A stretch of 64,000 nucleotides of DNA from Undaria pinnatifida (Eukaryota; Sar; Phaeophyceae; Laminariales; Alariaceae). The translations under genes were made by a program, and so were the position numbers. Below, piece by piece: positions 1 through 64,000 of the stretch. The notes beneath the pieces were generated by a model. The model did no database searches, was not told where the DNA came from, and worked only from the letters and a program-made list of their open reading frames with translations. Location: contig JABAKD010000008.1 in the NCBI GenBank assembly GCA_012845835.1, positions 3,399,651 through 3,463,650 of the forward strand. The letters run 5' to 3'. Numbering within the stretch: position 1 is the stretch's first letter; each line of letters opens with the position of its first letter.

Positions 1-860
1 GTGGGGGAGGAGGGGGCGTTGGGGGCGGGGGGGCGGGGGGGATTGCAGCAGCGGCATGGACGGCTCTAAAAAGGTAGTGAGGTGATATCCAGCGAGTGGA
101 AGTGTTTATTACTCTGGCGGATTTCGATATTAAGTGAGGCGTTTCGAGCAAGAGAGAGCGAGGAAAAAAAAACAAAAAAAAAGTGGTGGGGGGGGGGAGG
201 GTTTTGAAGAGGTTTAGGTCACATGTAATATTCAAAAACACCCCAGCTATGAGATCAAGGAGTTGGTCGAAACTCATCTTGGCAACATTGTGTGTGACAG
301 TCCGATCGCGCGTATTAATCATATATGTACGGGCTTGCTATACGCGCGGTGCTGGGTCTAGGCGATCGTGCGGGGTGTGGGGAAGGAGGGGGCGTTGGAG
401 GGGGGAAGGGGGGGTGAATGAAAGCTACGTCATGGATGGCTAGAAAGATAAGGACGTGATATCAATTGCGTAGAAGTGTTTACTACTCTGGCCGATTTCG
501 ATTGTAAGTGGGTGCTTGAACGAACTGGGCGGGGAACAAAAGGGGGGGGGGGGGGGGGAAGGGCGAAGATGAGTTGGGGCTACGTCATCGATGGCTGCAA
601 GGATAATGAGATGATATCAGCTGGCTGGTAATGTTAACTGCTCTGGTAGATTTTGATTTTAGGTGGGGCATTTGAACAAGAGGGATCAGGGGGGCGGGGA
701 CGGGGGACGGGGGCATTTCAATATGTGCGCGGAAACTAAACTATAAAAGGGGACGAATCTGACGGTGGTAGCAAGAAGACACCCCTTTATATCACCCGCC
801 TGGTAATGTTTTTTATTCTAGAAGGTTTGATGTTACATGTAGTATGCAACCCAGTTTTTA
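1..860. repeat. Poly-G compound repeat (units B and C)
   Basis: Unit B: GGGGGCGTTGG + G-run + GGCATGGATGGCT + GATAATGAGGTGATATC + GTGTTTATTACTCTGGCGGA TTTCGAT + GGGGCGTTTGAGCAAG + G-run + GTTTAGGTCACA, then a repeat A scrap and GTGCTAGGTCTAGGCGATCG. Unit C: GCGCGGAAACTATAAA ... GGGGAC/TAAATCTGACGGT. Several units stand in tandem with G-runs of 8-20. Confidence 0.9.
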
Positions 861-1160
861 GGTGTAGTAAACAACGTGTTAAAAGCTTCATAATTTGTTA
901 TTGCACATGGATCGACAGACATAATATTTCAATCGATAGGTACAATCATGTAGGTACCATTATTTTCTGACATCGCTAATTATAAGAAAGAGATACATAT
1001 TGCCAAATACAACAGGCGAGGTGATGTGGTCATGCAATGTCACCGCCATTGAGAACGGAAGGGAGAAATGCGAATCGTCAGTGTTTTGAAAGGAGCGCTT
1101 AGTGTACACGCGCTTCACTAGCCTGTATACATGATTTGAGGCAAACGAAGGCCACGGTTA
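846..1160. repeat. Dispersed repeat N, copy 1
   Basis: TTCATAATTTGTTATTGCAC ATGGATCG, CTGACATCGCTAATTATAAG AAAGAGATAC, AGGCGAGGTGATGTGGTCAT G, GCAAATCGTCAGT.TTTTGAAAGGAG. Copies at 3600-4320 and 4497-4770. Confidence 0.75.
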
Positions 1161-1520
1161 GGTGAGCCTGTAAGAGCGGAGAGCTCTAGCGGAGAAGACG
1201 TTGTTCGGCGACCCCAGGCCGATATGTTGATTGATTATTAATTTGCTCGGCAGATGAGAGCTGATGGTGAGCAAAAAGGAGTGATCGAGGTGGGTCTGGC
1301 CATCACCTGATCGAGACGGCACAATGCGTATGCTACGGACGGATAGATGTACTCTACGGGTAGTTGTCTGATCTACCTACAGCAACGTTTCCTGAGGCTT
1401 GCTCGTGGTCTACCGTACCTATGGCCACGTTCCCTGGGGTTTGCTTCTGGGAGCTTAGCTACGCCAAGGTTCCGACAGTCAACCTAAAATCATATTCCAT
1501 GAATGTTGCTATTCGTACCA

Positions 1521-2386
1521 TAAGGCGGGTTCCGAGCTAAAGCCGAATCGCCTTTCCCACCTCGGAGAGAAAAAAAAAAAAAAACGACTCCGCAGTTCGT
1601 TCTCAAACGCGGCCAAAAACGACGTTTAAAAAAAGCTCCCGAAAAAAAAAAGTTCATCTTCGGCCCGAACTTTTTTTTTCTCCATGTTCCTGAACTCGAT
1701 TGTTTTTGGAATCGACGGCAATCGCTTCCGCTTGACCAAATCAGGGGGGATTCAGCCACTCAGAAAATTGTTCCGACAAAAACTTGAGGTGGGAACCGAA
1801 AACAAAAAATCCCAGGAAATCTGGGATTCCCTCAACTAAGGCCAGATTTTGAACAGCTCTACCGTCACTGCAAAGCCAAACAGGTACATTCTGATGATAT
1901 TTTCGTGTTCCCCACCCTAAAATGACCCAAAGTGGAAGTTTACAGAACTCTAATCCACCTATTCTATGGAACGTTTTCCGCGAAAGAAGATATTTCAGTG
2001 TATTCCCAAGTAAATCTCAGCTTTCCGCCCTCTTTTCGCACACAACGTTGCGGAGCTGTATCAACGTCAAATCGACCCAGATCGAAAATCTAACGACGGA
2101 TTCGTGATCTGCACTCCAAAATTGCCTTATTAATCTGAAAATTTTGTACGATTCGGAGGGGTTTGAAATTTCCTCGAGGGGGCCGCGGATGCGACTTTCC
2201 CACAGTTTTGCCCACTTATTCGTGAGTAACTCACCACCACGATGGCCAAATGGAAAAAAAAAAAGTATATTTTCGTGATCCCCATGACCTAGCGGAAATG
2301 TGTGCAATTGTTCAGAGCTTGAGGCTTTGTCCTTGCCGAGTTATGACAAACTCGTGAAAAATGTTTAGCTCGGAACCCGCCTCTTA
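1521..2386. mobile_element. 866-bp element bounded by terminal inverted repeats
   Basis: Left end TAAGGCGGGTTCCGAGCTAA A (1521-1541); right end TTTAGCTCGGAACCCGCCTC TTA (2364-2386), a near-perfect inverted copy of about 20 bp. The interior is A/T-rich with A8-14 runs and no transposase-like ORF. No clear target-site duplication was seen. I infer a non-autonomous DNA transposon. Confidence 0.7.
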
Positions 2387-2639
2387 CGTTATTCCGCCGC
2401 ATTTGTTTGATATCACCGCATTGCTCGTACGTACTACATGCGCCAGCTTTTGGATATGACTAACCATTAAAGTGCTGTGCATCCTATATCCAAGTTGTTA
2501 CTGCTGAAACTTCTGCATGGTAAATACCGCATCGATAAACGGCATCTAACAGACTTATTATAGCTGTCTGTTGTACGAACAAGTCGTAATGTATACCATC
2601 CAGATGACTCTTACGAGTACGTGTATCAAGTAACGACAT

Positions 2640-3620
2640 GATGGTTATCGACAAGTAGCATCTCTAATGAACTACAAATCCTTCAATCAAGGGGATAAAT
2701 CTGATGAGTTTGGAAGGAAAGCACCACTTTATTATGTATTCCTGTAAGTGGTACAGCCAGTGAGGAGAGGGCGGAGTGTTCGAGGGGGTGAGGGGGGGGG
2801 GGGGGGGCAAAAAAGATTTTTAACAGCTTTCGGTCGCATAGATGTAGGGGTTTGCTATACGCTTGGTGCTAGGTCTAGGCGATGGTGCGGGTGGTGGGGA
2901 AGGAGGGGGCGTTGGGGGGGGGGGGGGGGGGGGATCGGAGCAGCGGCATGGATGACTCTAGAAAGATAATGAGGTGATTTCGATGTTAGGTGGGGCGTTT
3001 GAGCAAGAGGGAGCGGGGGAAAAAACAGGGGGGGAGGGGGAAGGGGAGGAAGGTTTTTTAACAGGTTTAGGTCCCATATATGTAGGGGCTTGCTGTACGC
3101 GTGGTGCTAGGTCTAGGCGATCGTGCGGGTGGTGGGGAAGGAGGGGGTGTTGGGGGGAGGGGGCCGTTGGGGGGGGGGGGGGGGGTGACTTAAAGCTACG
3201 TCATGGATGGCTAGAAAGATAATGACGTGATATCAATTGCGTAGAAGTGTCTGTTACTCTGGCCGATTACGATGATAGGTGGGTCGTTTGAACAAGAGGG
3301 AACGGGGGAAAAGAAGGGGGGGGGGGATGAATTGGAGCTACGGCATGGATGGCTAGAAAGATAATGAGGTGATATCAGCTGGCTGGTAGTGTTTACTACT
3401 CTGTCTGTCAGATTTTGATTTTAGGTGGGGCGTTTGAACGAGAGGGATCGGGGGGGGGCGGGGGGCGGGGGGCGGGCGGGACACTTCAACATGTGCGCGG
3501 AAACTATAAATCCTTCACCCTTGAAGGGGACAAATCTGACGGTTGTGGCAATAATACATCCCTTTATATCACCTGCCTGGTATTGTTTATTATTCTAGCA
3601 CATTTGATGTTATAGCTTCA
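2640..3620. repeat. Poly-G compound repeat, tandem B units then C
   Basis: Three or more B units with G-runs (2784-2808, 2909-2932, 3168-3186), each with GGTGCTAGGTCTAGGCGAT, followed by a C unit at 3480-3590. Confidence 0.9.
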
Positions 3621-4320
3621 TAATTTGTCATTGTACATGACATGTCATACATCATGATGGATCGCAAGATGGAATATTTTAATCGATAGATAGGTACAAC
3701 CATGTAATTACCATGATTTCACCGTGCCGGTGTGGGCTCTTGTTAAGGAATTAGTGGGGTATTAGTCCGTTTGACCACTTGCACAGGTTAACCGATAGCT
3801 TACCCAAACTAAGCCTTATAACACTCTCCCCCCCTGAAACGGCGGGATATCAGGTCGGCCGGATATATATACGGGCGGACCTGTCATTTATCCAAGCCGT
3901 TTCATTTCCTGGGTATACCAGGGAGCGTATTTTTCAAGTTCGACATGGATGGATGGGGAAAATCTGAAAAGATTATTATTATTAATTATTATTGTGGATG
4001 GTGGGGATCGAACCCACGACCCAAAAAACCCATGGTCTGTCGACGACGCCATTTGTTAAGGAATCAACACTCTGACATCGCTAATTAATTGTAAGAAAGA
4101 GATACTTAGCACATTGCAAAAAAAAAAAAAAAAAAACAGGTGAGGTGATGTGGTCATGTAATTTTATAAAGAATATTTCAAGGACGTCAGCCGTGAGTTT
4201 CACCACCGCCATTCAATATTGAGCACGACGAGGGGGAGAAGTGCAAATCGTCAGTATTTTGAAAGGAACCCTTGGTGTACCCGGGCTCACTTATTACGTT
4301 ACTTCGTTAGTTAGTTATAC
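3600..4320. repeat. Dispersed repeat N, copy 2, interrupted by a SINE
   Basis: Same order as copy 1 but split at about 3730 by the tRNA-derived element at 3735-4066. Confidence 0.75.
3735..4066 (-). mobile_element. tRNA-derived SINE-like element F (inverted)
   Basis: Contains, in reverse, a T-arm and B-box (GTGGGTTCGATCCCCACCAT on the minus strand at about 3992-4013), GGGTTTTTTGGGTCG, and a body with CCTGGTATACCCAGGAAATG-like and GGCCGACCTGATATCCCGCC. Bounded by TTGTTAAGGAAT on both sides, a possible target-site duplication. Confidence 0.7.
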
Positions 4321-4496
4321 TTCGTTTGGCATAAGTTGGGAGGCGCTCATGCAGACGGTACGTACGGAATACCCTACGTAATAGGTTGGTAGTAGTGTGG
4401 TCTATCTACCGCAATTAATTGTAACATATCTGCCCGTACTTCCTTTTCCCATTATTATTACTATCATTATGAATAACAATAATAATAGCTTATTAT

Positions 4497-4770
4497 GTAC
4501 AAAGTACGATTTTACGCCCATGATTTTTACTGTGCCGATGTGGGGCTCTGAGGTCGCCAATTCTAAGACAAGAAGAAAGAAGAAACACTTCTACATATTA
4601 CAAATTTAAATGCAGCAAGCGAGGTGATGATGATGATGTGGTTATGCTATGTCACCCAAGGTCACCACTACAGTATACTATTTCTATTGAAGAACAAGAG
4701 GGTGAGAGGTGCAAATCGTCATTGTTTTGAAAGGAGTGCATGATGTGCCCGCGCTCAATGACGTTACTTC
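4497..4770. repeat. Dispersed repeat N, copy 3
   Basis: Third diverged copy (GTGCCGATGTGGGGCTCTGA, GCAAGCGAGGTGATGATG, GCAAATCGTCATTGTTTTGA AAGGAGTGCA). Confidence 0.7.
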
Positions 4771-4999
4771 GTTAGGCATAATATGCTACTACTGCGTTTG
4801 TGGTAGAGGGCAGGCGATCATCATGCAGACGGCAGGTAGGTAGGAAATGCCCTGCGTAATAGGTTGGTAGTATAGTCTAGTCTTCTGCAGCTTCAACATA
4901 ATATAACATATCTGCCTGTGCTTCTCTCACACAGTTTCACATTACGTATTATTTTCTAGTCTAGTAGAGTGTACGATTGCGTGTCCAGGTTTTTGGCTC

Positions 5000-5215
5000 G
5001 TGTTCGGATTATCTTATTTTGGTTTTACTTTACTTTTTTTTATTTCATTTTATTTTATTATGTTTCTTTTCCGAGCTTTGGCTCTCCTTTCCGGTTGGGT
5101 TGTTTCTTCGATTTCCCCTTCATTTTGTTTGTTTCATTTTTTGTTTTTATTTTTTATTTTTGTTTTTATTTGTGTTTTTTGTTTTTGTTTTTTGTTTTTG
5201 CTTATTTCGTATTTC
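5000..5215. repeat. T-rich low-complexity tract
   Basis: Mostly TTTTATTTTTTG-type sequence. Three overlapping Phe-rich ORFs here are artefacts of composition. Confidence 0.9.
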
Positions 5216-5319
5216 TCTCTTCCAATGTATTTCTGTTGCTGACGTATGTATGTTGTGCCTGTCGTACCCAGTACTAGGGCATGACATTGCGTTGTCGAAT
5301 GCATTACGATGCATTATCT

Positions 5320-5446
5320 CTGTGTCGTGGCTTGTGACCACAGAGCTGATCTTTCTAGGGTGAAGAATCAGTACGGACACTGGGTGTGCTGGATGTCGAC
5401 GAGTAGAAGAACGGTTTAATGTGAAGAACACACACACACACACACG
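5320..5446 (+). mobile_element. Element G with (AC)n tail
   Basis: GTGACCACAGAGCTGATCTT ... GGTGAAGAATCAGTACGGAC ACTGGGTGTGCTG ... CGGTTTAATGTGAAGAAC then (AC)n. It is the same 3' end as at 18890-19115 and 21160-21222, where the tail is (AAC)n. Confidence 0.75.
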
Positions 5447-5936
5447 ATTACGTATAAGCCCCGTGTTTTCCCCCCACCCCTGTGTCGTCGAAGATGTTGC
5501 GGTCCTGTATTATGTAGATGTCGGTCTATACGTATCGTAGCCTAAGTAAGTTACATACTTCGTACATACGTATACATACGTAGTTACGTACGTACAGAAA
5601 CAGCAAGGAAACAGAAGGAAAACCAACAAGACGAGTCTCCCCAGCCACTGCAACACAGCAGCAGTACAGCAGGCACCACCACGATAGCATATCTTCGGGA
5701 GTGCACGGTCTGCTGCTGTGCAGAGTAAAACAGAGAGAAGACGCTATACTAGAAGACATTTTCTTGTTGCCCTGGGCTAGGGGCCAAGCATCTTCCCCCA
5801 GCAGGCCAGACCGGCTGCGTCTGATCTTTGCGTGTGTGGTTCGTTGTCCAGCTTGGTGGCGAGAAGTTTGCTGACACGTACGCGCCGTTGGAACACCGCA
5901 CCGTCACAGATCATCCTTCCCGTGACATTTTTAAGT
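5446..5936 (+). promoter_or_regulatory. 5' flank / probable 5' UTR and promoter of the ABC-C gene
   Basis: No TATA box stands out. A cluster of TACGTA palindromes lies at about 5560-5600 (CATACGTATACATACGTAG TTACGTACGTAC in pieces). The transcription start is not visible. Confidence 0.3.
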
Positions 5937-63321
<57,385 letters not shown>

Positions 63322-64000
63322 GTACGCAACACCTTCGTCCGCCTCGGTTTTTGTTGCACTGAGCGGAGATGTATTCCCGAACTCACTGGGCTTCTCTGTG
63401 AGCTAAACCTCCAAGCTGTCTCACTGCCTGACTTGAAGATAACGATATACCGGCGGTTTCCACGCCAGTTTGCGGTATTTGTAAAGGGGGAATATGCATG
63501 TACTCTATTTGTTGGGCTGTTTTTTTGTTGAAAAATACCCTGTCAGGCAGAAGCGGCGGAGATGGCGTAGAGCTGGAGCTACTTATTCTCCGTATATGCG
63601 GAGCTCGATATTTTGAGCAAGTTGCCAAACGCAGGAAAAATATTTGTACTTTTTTCTTGGTATATGTTGACGCCTCCACTTTTTTTAATTATCCGGTGGA
63701 TGGGTAAAAATGAAGCTTAACCTTTTTGAGACTTGAAAGGAAAAACTTGCCAAAAATTGACGATTACGGCATCGGCCGCTGCAGGCTGGCGATGATGAAA
63801 TTGGGGTCCGAACGACAACAATGCAAAGATTCGTGCGCACCGGGCGCAACATGATCCTGCCCGTACTGCTGTCCGCTCACGCGACGGTTGAACGCTTGAA
63901 AATATTGCAATGATTGTTTTTTTTCGCTATACTATAATCAAGATATAATCAAGATATACACGAGCCCCAAAAGGGTGAAGTCGTTTGCCGAAAATACGGT
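63322..64000 (+). other. Intron 20, running off the window
   Basis: No further ABC exon is visible. TMD2 helices 11-12 and the whole of NBD2 must lie to the right if the gene is intact. Confidence 0.7.

Noticed and set aside
5832-5936. Upstream extension of exon 1
   Set aside because: No ATG in frame before 5937; it is most likely 5' UTR.

Overview
The window looks like nuclear DNA from a large-genome microbial eukaryote. A stramenopile, possibly a brown alga, is my best guess. That rests on the intron-rich ABC-C gene, the protein style and the TTAGGG-type interstitial repeat; no rRNA or organelle marker confirms it. There are no operons, no bacterial signals and no dense ORFs. Almost all of the 64 kb is repeat-laden non-coding DNA.

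One gene dominates: a plus-strand ABC transporter of subfamily C (MRP-like, short type without TMD0). I can assemble 20 exons from 5937 to 63321. They total about 3.8 kb, or roughly 1,260 codons, in about 57 kb. The reading frame joins across every junction except one: the piece holding the second membrane helix, between exons 2 and 3, was not found. The exons give the N-terminal region and most of TMD1 (exons 1-7), a long Ala/Gly-rich insert (8-9), NBD1 with Walker A, Q-loop, signature, Walker B and H-loop (10-14), an Arg/Ser-rich linker (15) and about half of TMD2 (16-20). NBD2 must lie beyond the right edge. Intron 1 alone is about 32 kb.

1-5936 (upstream): a compound poly-G repeat, an 866-bp element with terminal inverted repeats (1521-2386), diverged repeat copies with a nested tRNA-derived SINE, and T-rich DNA. 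6212-38268 (intron 1): both orientations of a large compound repeat, including a palindrome of about 1.3 kb, promoter-like units of about 200 bp, an interstitial telomeric tract, a LINE reverse-transcriptase remnant, tRNA-derived SINE arrays, elements ending in (AAC)n tails, piggyBac-like TTAA MITEs and hairpins. 38.3-64 kb: exons separated by introns holding minisatellites, MITEs and truncated copies of the adjacent exons.

The most unusual signal is that at least nine exons (2, 3, 4, 5, 6, 7, 16, 17, 19) have decayed partial copies ('echoes') in the neighbouring introns. Upstream echoes keep the acceptor side and 5' part of the exon; downstream echoes keep the 3' part and the donor side. Spacing is mostly about 130-210 bp. 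I infer that introns here grew by nucleosome-sized tandem duplications with one breakpoint inside the exon. A palindromic 9-mer, TACCWGGTA, is also strongly over-represented (16 exact copies against about 0.5 expected).
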